DNA from: Streptomyces sp. YIM 130001
GTDB lineage: Bacteria; Actinomycetota; Actinomycetes; Streptomycetales; Streptomycetaceae
Length of the DNA stretch: 64,000 bases
Direction of reading: 5' to 3'
Assembly (NCBI RefSeq): GCF_003574445.1
Contig: NZ_KZ984550.1
Location: 248,001-312,000, forward strand
Positions 57,150-64,000 of this stretch are shown here, piece after piece (positions within the stretch are counted from its first letter, which is position 1; each line of letters opens with the position of its first letter). Under the pieces are notes generated by a model, which was given only the letters and a program-made list of their open reading frames with translations, was not told where the DNA came from and searched no databases. The translations under genes were made by a program, and so were the position numbers.

Positions 57150-58585
57150 CGGTGGAGCTCCAGCTTGGCAGCACCCAGAAGCCATGCCAAGCCGTCACCA
57201 GGATGACTAGCTCCACGCCCAGCCTGCTGTGCCAACTTGCTGATACTGGACCGAAGTTTAAGAAGTGCCTCGTCGAAAGCCTCCTCATCCAAGGACTGCG
57301 ATGCCCGGGCCTGGACGAAATCCGCGACGCACTGATCGATATCCACACAGGCGTCTGCGAGGCGCGCCGGCGCCAGCTGCTTGCGCTTACGCACGCGCGC
57401 ATCCCTCCCCGCCGCGTCGATAGCCCGGTCAAAAGCCTCCTTCGCCTCCTCGACGACCTCTTGGGCGCTGCTCATCTCAGCGTCGCCCAGCCCCGGCTTA
57501 CCGCCCCTTGCTGCGGCTTTGGCCCGCACGATCCGGTCAGTGAGCGAGCGCGCCGCGGCGACCGCGGCCGCAGTTTCCGGCACCGGCATGTCCAGCCCAG
57601 CGATCGTCTCGGCGGGTTGCGGCTCAGGCTCGGTCCCCGCCTGCGTCAGGTTCGGCGGAAGATTCCGGTCGAGGTAACCGCTGTGCAGGAACGTCTCATC
57701 GATGTGCCGGACATCGGTCTTCGAGAAGCCGAGGAGGATAGCGGCAAGCCTCGCCTCCTTGAGCGCTTCCGCCTGGTCCGGGTCTACGCTCTTCAACTTC
57801 TCGTAGCGACGGTGCAGCTCCTTGAGCTTCTCTTGATCATCCTCGAAATCCACCAGCCGAAGAGCCGCCACTCCCCCGCGGCTCGAACTACGTTTGATCA
57901 ACTCGCGAACTACGCCGAGGATCCACCGTTCCTGGTGGTACGTGGCCTCACGGATACGGAAGTCACGGGCGATGTCGCCAGGAATCCGCCCCACCGACGC
58001 CTGCTCTTCCATCGCCAGCAACCGGTTGATGTACGAGTAGTCCCGCCGGTGATCGTTCCGCAGCTGAAGCGAAAGCTCCACCGCGTTGATGTCAGCCCAG
58101 CTAAACGATGCTGGGAGAACTCCCACACGCATGGACGTCCGACCGAGATCGCGCAGTCCGGCTGCCCGCGTGTTGCCGTTTACCAGCACGCCATGGTGCG
58201 TGACGAGTCCGGGGTCGCTCTGCCCGAACTCCGAGAGGCTGACCTTGAGAGCGTCGAACCTGCTATCGCGCTCCGCCGGGTTCGACGGCGAAGCCATCAG
58301 CAGCTGCTCCAGGTACCTCTGGCTGTCCGTGCTCCAAGGAGCTTCGTCCAACGCCGCATCCTTGCCGGCGTCGTGGCTGCGCTGGGCTCGGATGCGATGC
58401 GTCCCAGGGTTGTAGTAGAGATCAGTGAGCGGCACGTCAATCACCTCGACGTGGAGGGTCCTATCGTTCCAGTCAACGGTGACCGTCTCCCGGGTGCCGC
58501 CGGACTCCTTGGCCTCGGCGAGCTTCTTCTTGACCGTCCGGCTGATCTCCTCCGCACGCGGCGGGGGTTCGAATGAAAGCATCAT
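57146..58585 (-). CDS. ParB/Srx-fold domain protein of the defence arm
   Basis: A 479-residue protein. An N-terminal ParB/sulfiredoxin-like domain spans about 35-150: Val-Ile-Asp-Val-Pro-Leu-Thr-Asp-Leu, Asn-Pro-Gly-Thr-His-Arg, and the hallmark Val-Asn-Gly-Asn-Thr-Arg (135-140). An insertion of about 40 residues splits the fold. The C-terminal half is helical and charged, with likely coiled coil (Val-Val-Glu-Glu-Ala-Lys-Glu-Ala-Phe). ParB-like domains bind nucleotides, hydrolyse CTP or act as nucleases; several occur in defence systems. There is no ParA gene, so chromosome or plasmid partition is unlikely. It is translationally coupled to the helicase and lies 17 bases after the HNH-like gene. 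Confidence 0.83.
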   Translation of the reverse strand: MMLSFEPPPRAEEISRTVKKKLAEAKESGGTRETVTVDWNDRTLHVEVIDVPLTDLYYNPGTHRIRAQRSHDAGKDAALDEAPWSTDSQRYLEQLLMASPSNPAERDSRFDALKVSLSEFGQSDPGLVTHHGVLVNGNTRAAGLRDLGRTSMRVGVLPASFSWADINAVELSLQLRNDHRRDYSYINRLLAMEEQASVGRIPGDIARDFRIREATYHQERWILGVVRELIKRSSSRGGVAALRLVDFEDDQEKLKELHRRYEKLKSVDPDQAEALKEARLAAILLGFSKTDVRHIDETFLHSGYLDRNLPPNLTQAGTEPEPQPAETIAGLDMPVPETAAAVAAARSLTDRIVRAKAAARGGKPGLGDAEMSSAQEVVEEAKEAFDRAIDAAGRDARVRKRKQLAPARLADACVDIDQCVADFVQARASQSLDEEAFDEALLKLRSSISKLAQQAGRGASHPGDGLAWLLGAAKLELHR

Positions 58586-58602
58586 GGTCTGCCCTATCCC
58601 TT

Positions 58603-59286
58603 CTAGTTGCCCAGTCCGCGCGTTGCGTCCCTCACAGCATCACGCGACGACTCCGGAAACGACCGATAGGTGGCCCACAGCTTCTCGAGCTCGCCGAGCT
58701 CCCGCTGACCGGCATCCATCCAACCCAGGAACACGTCCTGCTCCAACGGACCCAACCCCTGCACCCTGCCGATGAACTCTGCCAGGTCGACCTCCCGGTG
58801 CGCGCCACCGGTCCTGCAGCGATTGCACTCAGTGACCAGCTCGGTCTGCTCGATGCCGTCCAGGTTGCGCACGTTCCGGCGGGCGATGTCCAGCTGAGCA
58901 TCGGGGCCACCGTCACCGTAGGACTCGCCGGCGCTGATACCGCAGGACCGGCACAGGAATCCGTCAGCCTGCATGACCTTGATCCGCTGCGCAGCCGTCA
59001 AGCTTGTCTTTGCCTTACGGAGCGTCTTCTGGCCCGGAATCCAGACCTCGGCACCACGCTTGACGTACCGCTGCTCGTCCTGCCTCAGTGAGGGGTCATC
59101 GCGGCTCGTGTGAATCTCCCAGCCGTGGTCACGGAGTTCCCGGATCCGGCGATCGATCTGCGCCTCCGGGAACGCTGCACGGACCTGCGCCTTGGTGAAC
59201 ACCCTGCCTTCTCCCACCACCGACACCAACCACAGGGCGGCGCGCGCCTTGGATCCCAACCTCGTGTCCTGCCACGACGGTTCCAT
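58603..59286 (-). CDS. Winged-helix plus HNH-like zinc protein
   Basis: A 227-residue protein. Residues 10-60 resemble a winged helix (Val-Phe-Thr-Lys-Ala-Gln-Val-Arg-Ala-Ala-Phe, then Arg-Ile-Arg-Glu-Leu-Arg-Asp-His-Gly-Trp). Two zinc knuckles, Cys112-x-x-Cys115 and Cys154-x-x-Cys157, frame an HNH-like core. Where HNH nucleases have Asp-His, this has Asp133-Ile, so the general-base histidine appears missing. It may be a variant nuclease or a DNA-binding specificity subunit. GGAGG precedes the ATG at 59286. It is the first gene of the minus-strand arm, divergent from the regulator at 59502. Confidence 0.78.
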   Translation of the reverse strand: MEPSWQDTRLGSKARAALWLVSVVGEGRVFTKAQVRAAFPEAQIDRRIRELRDHGWEIHTSRDDPSLRQDEQRYVKRGAEVWIPGQKTLRKAKTSLTAAQRIKVMQADGFLCRSCGISAGESYGDGGPDAQLDIARRNVRNLDGIEQTELVTECNRCRTGGAHREVDLAEFIGRVQGLGPLEQDVFLGWMDAGQRELGELEKLWATYRSFPESSRDAVRDATRGLGN

Positions 59287-59501
59287 CGGTACCTCCGGGT
59301 CTCGTCTTGCGTCATGCCCGTCCACCCGCAGGCCCGGAGGTTTTCACTCAGAGGCTCGGGCGGGTCGGAACTGCTGACAACTAGCGTTCTCCGGTACCGA
59401 ACAAGAATCCAGTGGAATCATGTCTTGCGCGCAGGTTGGCAAGACGGGGCTCCGGCGGTCCGCTGCGGTACCGCTGGCGGCATACAGAAGCGGGCGGTCA
59501 G

Positions 59502-60323
59502 GTGTCTCGAAGAGGCCAAGCAGGCGGCAACATCAATCAGAACGTCCCTCCGGGCAGTCGAAAGGATCTAGCCGAGGCTGCGATTTACCTGTACCAGCAC
59601 TGCGGGGTGCATCAGCCGCCGACGCTGCGCGAGTTGTCCGAGCGGCTTGGCGAACTTGGCCACCCAGTCGGCGAAGACTCCGTCTCGCGCTATCTCAACG
59701 GCTCCAGAGTGCCTGGTCAGCAGTTCATTGAGCACCTCTACAAGCTCACCGCCGAGGCGTCCGACACACGTTCCATGCGCTATAGCCTGCAGGAGCTGCA
59801 GCACCTTTGTGAGGCGGCACACAAGGAGTGCCGTTCCGTTGAATGCGCGAACCTCCGCCGTCGTCACACACGAACCCAGGTGGAACTGGAACAGGCCCGG
59901 CGTGAGCTCAACTCACTGCTCCGCGCGGCAGGCAACAGGAATGCCGCATTGAACCTCACAAGTTCCGCCTCTGATCAAGGAACGCACCTGCCGGTCCCCC
60001 GCCGATCAGGGGACCGGCAGGTGCGACAACGCACCCAGCTCGAAGCACGGCTCCTGGCCAGCCGCGCAAGGGAGCTGATCGAGCAGCAGAAAACAGCCGG
60101 AGCGCTGCTACTGCTACGCGAAAGCATGCGCGAGCTGTCCCCTCTGGAGAGCACCCTCTACCTCGCTGCCCTTCGGCACGAACACCCCCGGCTGGCTGAC
60201 GAGTATGTGTGCATTTTCGTGCGCGAACGAACTGACCGGAGCGTGATCCACTTCGCCGCCGAGTTGCACAAGAGGGGCATGCCTGAAGAGGCAGGCGCTG
60301 TACTCCGTGCCGTAATCAAGTAG
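59502..60323 (+). CDS. HTH-domain regulatory protein of unknown family
   Basis: A 273-residue soluble protein. Residues 15-70 look like an XRE-type HTH common in Streptomyces (Leu-Arg-Glu-Leu-Ser-Glu-Arg-Leu, then Asp-Ser-Val-Ser-Arg-Tyr-Leu-Asn-Gly). A cysteine pair and a long charged helix follow (Cys-Arg-Ser-Val-Glu-Cys; Val-Glu-Leu-Glu-Gln-Ala-Arg-Arg-Glu-Leu). The C-terminal 100 residues are helical. The start is GTG at 59502; the frame from 59412 is less likely. It is divergent from the HNH-like gene over 215 bases and may regulate the defence arm. Confidence 0.68.
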   Translation: MSRRGQAGGNINQNVPPGSRKDLAEAAIYLYQHCGVHQPPTLRELSERLGELGHPVGEDSVSRYLNGSRVPGQQFIEHLYKLTAEASDTRSMRYSLQELQHLCEAAHKECRSVECANLRRRHTRTQVELEQARRELNSLLRAAGNRNAALNLTSSASDQGTHLPVPRRSGDRQVRQRTQLEARLLASRARELIEQQKTAGALLLLRESMRELSPLESTLYLAALRHEHPRLADEYVCIFVRERTDRSVIHFAAELHKRGMPEEAGAVLRAVIK

Positions 60324-60388
60324 TCGGCTCAGGTCGCACTTGGCCCCGTACCCTGGCCCTGATGTGATCTGCAGAGAGGGGCAAGGTC

Positions 60389-61645
60389 GTGTCGAATGGC
60401 GGGAGTTCGTGGGGGGCGGGGGCCGTCGAGCCGATTGCGTTCGGGCAGCGGATGCAGGTGTTGCGCGTTCGGCGTGGGATGAGTCGGGTGGTACTTGCCG
60501 GGCTTGTGGGGAAGTCGCCGAGTTGGGTGAAACAGGTTGAGGGTGGGCGGCTGCAGATGCCGAAGCTGCCCATGGTGCTACGCATCGCGGAGGCCTTGCG
60601 GGTCAGGAACCTTGCAGAGCTGACGGGGGATCAGTCGGCCGCCGTGGACCTGTTCACTGGTCCTGGACATGTTCGGCTGCCTCAGGTCAGGGCCGCGATC
60701 AATGCTTATCCGCAGCCGACAGCTGGTGAATCTCCGCCCGTGGAGCACCTGAAGGTGAGGCTGGACCGGGCCTGGGGCGCCCGGCATTCGGCGCCCGACC
60801 ACCGGGACGTAGTCGGCGCTCTGCTGCCCGAGTTGATCCGGGACGCGCAGCTCGCAGTGCGCCAAGCGGACGGCGGTGGGGAGCGGCGGCGGGCGCAAGG
60901 GCTGCTCTCGCAGGTGTACAGCCTCAGCCAGTTCTTCATCGCGTACCAGCCGGACGCCTCGCTTCTGTGGCGTGTGGTCGAGCGCGGGATGGTTGCCGCT
61001 CAGGAGTCGGAAGACCCGCATGCGATCGGCGTCGCCGCCTGGCTCGCGGCTCAGGCTCACCGGGACAGCGGGCCGGGGCATTTCGAGGAGGCCGACGCGG
61101 TGAACCTCGGCACGGTGCGGTACTTGGACCGACTTCTGCCGGATGCCGGTGACGACGTACTCGCCATCGCGGGGGCCTTGCAGTTCGAAGCCGGCTATAC
61201 AGCAGCTCGGCGGGGCGATGCCGGAGCGGCCTGGGGCTACTGGGACGCCGCACGCGCCATGGCCGAACGCCTGCCTGCTGGCTATTACCACCCGGTGACC
61301 TCGTTCTCGCGAGCCATCATGGGTGCCCATGCCGTCACCATCGCCGTGGAGTTGCACGCGGGCGGCGAGAGTGTCCGGCAGGCGACCGCAGCCGATGGCA
61401 CCGCCATCCCGTCCCGTCCGCGACGTGCCCGGCACCGCATCGAGGAAGCCCGTGGGTATCAGCTCGACGGGCAGGCCGAGGCGTCGCTTGCGGCGCTGAG
61501 CAGGGCGTATGAGGCGGCGCCCGAGACCATTCGCTACAACGGATACGCCCGTCGGATCGTGCTGGAGGAGGCGGAGTCCAAGAGTCCTGGGCAGCGGCGC
61601 AGGGCAGGGGAACTGGCGGTGAAGATCGGCGCGTTGGCGGCATAG
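60389..61645 (+). CDS. XRE-family regulator with helical-repeat domain
   Basis: A 418-residue protein. The N-terminal HTH is at about 15-75 (Phe-Gly-Gln-Arg-Met-Gln-Val-Leu-Arg; Leu-Ala-Gly-Leu-Val-Gly-Lys-Ser-Pro-Ser-Trp-Val-Lys-Gln-Val-Glu). A long TPR-like sensor region follows. Such proteins are abundant in Streptomyces and often precede small partner genes, as here. TACCCT at 60352-60357 may be its -10. The start is GTG at 60389. Two small overlapping genes follow after 89 bases. Whether it belongs to the defence island or to the flank is unclear. Confidence 0.83.
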   Translation: MSNGGSSWGAGAVEPIAFGQRMQVLRVRRGMSRVVLAGLVGKSPSWVKQVEGGRLQMPKLPMVLRIAEALRVRNLAELTGDQSAAVDLFTGPGHVRLPQVRAAINAYPQPTAGESPPVEHLKVRLDRAWGARHSAPDHRDVVGALLPELIRDAQLAVRQADGGGERRRAQGLLSQVYSLSQFFIAYQPDASLLWRVVERGMVAAQESEDPHAIGVAAWLAAQAHRDSGPGHFEEADAVNLGTVRYLDRLLPDAGDDVLAIAGALQFEAGYTAARRGDAGAAWGYWDAARAMAERLPAGYYHPVTSFSRAIMGAHAVTIAVELHAGGESVRQATAADGTAIPSRPRRARHRIEEARGYQLDGQAEASLAALSRAYEAAPETIRYNGYARRIVLEEAESKSPGQRRRAGELAVKIGALAA

Positions 61646-61734
61646 ACACTGCCCTGCATCCGCGGCAGGTTCAGGATGAAGGGACACAGAGTGTGCCCCT
61701 TCATCTTGGCAGCGGCTCCTACGTTCGTCGTCGT

Positions 61735-61926
61735 ATGACAACGAGGGCCCTCACTCCCGCGGACGCGGACCCGGGGGCTCGGCCATCGCTGACCAGGAGC
61801 GCCGACTTGCCGCACGGTATCGCCGAGCTTTTCGCCTCACTCGTGAATCGGGCGCGCGAAGCGCCTCGCCCGTCGGGCCGCCCCTGGGCGAGCTCGCCTC
61901 TCGGTGTGGAGGTGCACGCCGCATGA
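61735..61926 (+). CDS. Small hypothetical protein
   Basis: A 63-residue protein with a Pro/Arg/Ala-rich sequence and one probable helix (Gly-Ile-Ala-Glu-Leu-Phe-Ala-Ser-Leu-Val). No recognised domain. It is supported by position: the next gene starts inside its stop (ATGA), a common arrangement of short partners after XRE regulators. TACGTT lies 9 bases before the ATG at 61735. Confidence 0.6.
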   Translation: MTTRALTPADADPGARPSLTRSADLPHGIAELFASLVNRAREAPRPSGRPWASSPLGVEVHAA

Positions 61927-62291
61927 ACCATGACCGGTCACCGCGGTTGCTGCCGTGGTCCACGCCCGAAGACAAGCCCTGCTTCCTCATCAGTGATGGG
62001 GCCGGCTATCTCTCCCGGTTTGCCGATGACATGGAGGCGGTGCAGCTCGGTATGGGCGGCGATCTCCTGGGGCACGCGAAGGATCTGCTCGGACAGAGCG
62101 AGGCCACTGCTGAAGAACTGCGTTTCCTGACAGCCAGGTTGAGCGAAGCGCTGGCGGATGCGCTGCGGATCGCGAGGAGCCGTGGTGCGCGGCTGGCACA
62201 GCCATCGGGTGCGGAGCACGCGTCGCAGGCCGCGTACGAAAACGCCGGCGGGGATTCGTCCGGGGCGGAGGGCGAGATCAGCCCGCCATGA
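61923..62291 (+). CDS. Hypothetical protein coupled to the small upstream gene
   Basis: A 122-residue protein. After an aromatic N-terminus (Pro-Cys-Phe-Leu-Ile-Ser-Asp-Gly) it is mainly helical (Gly-His-Ala-Lys-Asp-Leu-Leu-Gly; Leu-Arg-Phe-Leu-Thr-Ala-Arg-Leu-Ser-Glu-Ala-Leu) with a Gly/Ser/Glu-rich tail. I do not recognise the family. The ATG overlaps the preceding stop (ATGA). Its final 14 bases overlap the remnant FBP-domain gene on the other strand. Confidence 0.68.
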   Translation: MNHDRSPRLLPWSTPEDKPCFLISDGAGYLSRFADDMEAVQLGMGGDLLGHAKDLLGQSEATAEELRFLTARLSEALADALRIARSRGARLAQPSGAEHASQAAYENAGGDSSGAEGEISPP

Positions 62292-62783
62292 CCTTGCCCG
62301 TGAAGTCCGAGAGGTTGTCGCGCAGGCGGGTTACGCGTTGGGCGGGGGTGAGGGTTTCCTCGTGGCTGTAGGTGCGGAGTTTGGGGTGGCGCTTGCCGCG
62401 GGCGTAGAGGGGGGGCAGGCGAGGTAGGCGCAGATGTAGGTGCCGACCGTGTTGCCCGTGCGGCCTCGAGGGCCGGCGACGGGGGCGACGAGGGGGGAGA
62501 CGCCGGAGGAGGCGTGGTTCGTCAGGCAGATCTGGCACATGCTCGACTTCACGGCGCTGATGCGGCGGGCCGTGGGGACGCGTAGCGAGATGCCGAGCGG
62601 GCCGTCGTCCTGGGGCGTGGCGATGTGGGTGCGCAGGGGTGCTCCCGGGTCCACCCAGCCGAGGAAGTCAAGGCCGCCTCACGGGAGCTCGGCGAAGTCC
62701 AGGGGCAGGCGCGGGCGGGAGGCCTCGCCCTTCATGCAGTTCACGAAGGGCGAGCGGATCTGATTCTCGGTGAGCGGTTTCAC
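62278..62783 (-). pseudogene. Broken FBP-domain (FusB-like zinc finger) gene
   Basis: Read from a GTG at 62783, the frame gives an N-terminus with Leu-Thr-Glu-Asn-Gln-Ile-Arg and Phe-Val-Asn-Cys-Met-Lys-Gly-Glu-Ala, then hits TGA at codon 35 (62681-62679), where family members have Trp. The same frame continues with Leu-Asp-Phe-Leu-Gly-Trp-Val-Asp-Pro and the zinc part Ser-Met-Cys-Gln-Ile-Cys-Leu-Thr to Ala-Tyr-Leu-Ala-Cys. At a C7 run (G7 on plus, 62409-62415) the frame shifts and the C-terminus (Leu-Tyr-Ala-Arg-Gly-Lys-Arg; Glu-Thr-Leu-Thr-Pro-Ala-Gln-Arg) is completed in another frame. FBP proteins bind elongation factor G. Two independent lesions make this a pseudogene rather than a single sequencing error. 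Confidence 0.82.
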
Positions 62784-63012
62784 GAGCGTCGACCTTAGGT
62801 TCGAGGGTTCGGTCCCGCATCCCGATTTCGGACGCGGGAACGCCGACGGGCTGCAGGAACCGGTGGGCGCCCTGGGCCGGGACCTGGTGAGTGCCCATCG
62901 CGGGTGTCTGTGCTGGTGGAGCGAGCAGGTGAGGGGCGGCTGCGGAGAGTGAACGGGTTGAATGGGGTGCAGTCGGTCGCTCGGTGTGGCTGTGCCTGAG
63001 GGGGCGGTGGGA

Positions 63013-64000
63013 ATGCAGGACGGTGGGGACAGACCGGGGTGGCGGGGCGCCCTGTTGGTGCTGGTCTGTGCCGGAGTGCTGTGTGTGGTGGGCGGCGGCG
63101 TGATGTTGGCGCGGGTGCCGGGGACGATCGCTGAGCATCGTGCCTACGAGAACGCTCCGGTCTGCGGGGCCGGCGGTGACCGAAGCGCAGGCGGCGGCAG
63201 ACATACCGACGGTGACGAACGTACCAGCAGTGCCGGACGTACCGGCATGGCCAGTTGGCCCCGCTCCCGCTCCTGCGTGACGAAGGTCGCGGCAAGAGTG
63301 GAGCGCATGGAGCAGCGCGGCAGATTCTCCAAACGTTCCCTGCACGTAAGCGAGTTGAGGTCGGGGGCGATTCCGGGCGGCGCCGGGGGTGGCGGGCACG
63401 TCGAGGTCCGGCTGCTCGATTCCGATCCGCTGTACAACGACGTGTTGCTCGGGGACCGGGTGACGCTCTCGTACTGGAAGGGCGAGGTGCGGACCGTGCG
63501 CCACGGAGCGCTCACCCAGGAGACCGAGGATTCGCCGGCCAACACCTGGCGGGTGCCCGTCGGCATCGGGTTTCTGGCCACACCGTTCGGCCTGATCATG
63601 CTCTTGATGTCCTGGAGTTACCGGAACCACCACCCCAACGAGCTGAGCACGGCCCCCAGTTGGCCCTTCGCGGGCGTCCTGACGCTGCTCGGTTCCGGCG
63701 TGGTGGGCTCGTTCGTCAGCAGGGATGCCGACCATGTCCAACAGGTCTTCCTGGCTGCGGGGATCGCGGCGGCGGTGTGCGCGGTGCTGAGCCTGCCCCT
63801 CGCCTGGACGATGGCCTGGATGCAACGGCGTGCCGCGGACACCAGCGATGTGGTGCCCGTACGGCTGGCGGCACCGCTGTGTGTTGCGGCGGAGGTGTAC
63901 GGCGAAGTGCCCTACAGCATCGACGAGTTCCGGTTCCTCCTGCTCGGTGCCGGACCACCCGCTGTCACGTCGGTCCCGGTCGAGTGGAGTACGCCGCAGC
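63013..64000 (+). CDS. Multi-helix membrane protein, truncated at the right edge
   Basis: At least 329 residues, with no stop before the window ends. Predicted membrane helices: one near the N-terminus (about 13-35), a second near 185-205, and two more at about 215-285. Between the first and second lies an extracytoplasmic region of about 130 residues with two or more Cys and a Val-Glu-Val-Arg-Leu-Leu-Asp-Ser-Asp-Pro-Leu-Tyr strand. After the last helix a soluble region begins and runs off the edge. The layout resembles Streptomyces membrane proteins of unknown function. The ATG at 63013 has GGTGGG in front; in-frame GTGs at 63007 and 62992 are alternatives. 229 bases of apparently non-coding DNA precede it. 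Confidence 0.7.
   Translation, partial: MQDGGDRPGWRGALLVLVCAGVLCVVGGGVMLARVPGTIAEHRAYENAPVCGAGGDRSAGGGRHTDGDERTSSAGRTGMASWPRSRSCVTKVAARVERMEQRGRFSKRSLHVSELRSGAIPGGAGGGGHVEVRLLDSDPLYNDVLLGDRVTLSYWKGEVRTVRHGALTQETEDSPANTWRVPVGIGFLATPFGLIMLLMSWSYRNHHPNELSTAPSWPFAGVLTLLGSGVVGSFVSRDADHVQQVFLAAGIAAAVCAVLSLPLAWTMAWMQRRAADTSDVVPVRLAAPLCVAAEVYGEVPYSIDEFRFLLLGAGPPAVTSVPVEWSTPQ

Noticed and set aside
47396-63012. Defence island considered as a prophage or ICE remnant
   Set aside because: No structural, integrase, transposase, replication or transfer genes and no terminal repeats were seen; lower G+C alone supports transfer but not the vehicle.

Overview
The window is chromosomal DNA of a high-G+C actinomycete, almost certainly a Streptomyces. 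The evidence is strong third-position G/C bias, many GTG/TTG starts, GTGA/ATGA stop-start couplings, AGGAGG-type ribosome sites, and marker genes such as cslA-glxA-cslZ, a cdgA-like PAS-GGDEF-EAL gene, LAXTG/class E sortase components and a DUF6412-YidC pair. From memory, the order from cdgA to cslZ resembles the S. coelicolor region SCO2817-SCO2838.

Layout. 0-1.2 kb: tail of an unidentified gene, a small prim-pol protein, and the first of three identical tRNA-Lys(CTT) genes. 1.2-5.9 kb: secreted M6-type protease, c-di-GMP enzyme CdgA, flavin monooxygenase. 6.1-15.3 kb: a catabolic block with two Asp/Glu racemase-fold enzymes, a D-2-hydroxyacid dehydrogenase, an amidase, a DUF3830 protein, an EhuBCDA-type ABC importer and an IclR regulator. 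15.4-20.7 kb: zinc-ribbon protein, the second tRNA-Lys (inverted), acyl-CoA ligase, AA10 LPMO with a DasR-like operator, SPFH protein, third tRNA-Lys. 20.8-27.0 kb: GntR regulator and the cslA-glxA / cslZ locus for hyphal-tip glucan. 27.2-29.4 kb: class F sortase with a coupled surface protein, and a HAD hydrolase. 29.5-36.4 kb: a minus-strand 2-aminoethylphosphonate-type cluster (transporter, phosphonatase-like HAD, FAD oxidoreductase, GntR/UTRA regulator). 36.5-47.4 kb: LAETG surface protein, Gfo/Idh oxidoreductase, iron-box-controlled DUF2470 protein, FAH-family enzyme, YidC and DUF6412, a solute symporter with its DUF3311 partner, a class E sortase with a repeat-built N-terminus, and a SEC-C protein.

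47.4-59.3 kb is the most unusual part: a composite defence island of visibly lower G+C. A plus-strand arm encodes Vsr nuclease, MORC/MutL-type GHKL ATPase, DUF4420 PD-(D/E)XK nuclease, Z1-domain SF2 ATPase and a second Vsr. A minus-strand arm encodes a wHTH-HNH-like protein, a ParB/Srx-fold protein, an SNF2-type helicase and a cytosine-5 methyltransferase. The two arms converge and overlap at Vsr2/methyltransferase. The likely logic is restriction-modification: m5C marks self DNA, two ATP-driven arms act on unmarked DNA, and Vsr enzymes nick T:G mismatches that arise from deaminated m5C or serve as extra effectors. Two HTH regulators and two small coupled genes follow. The right flank holds a broken FBP-domain gene (nonsense plus frameshift) and a truncated membrane protein. 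No integrase, transposase or CRISPR array was seen.
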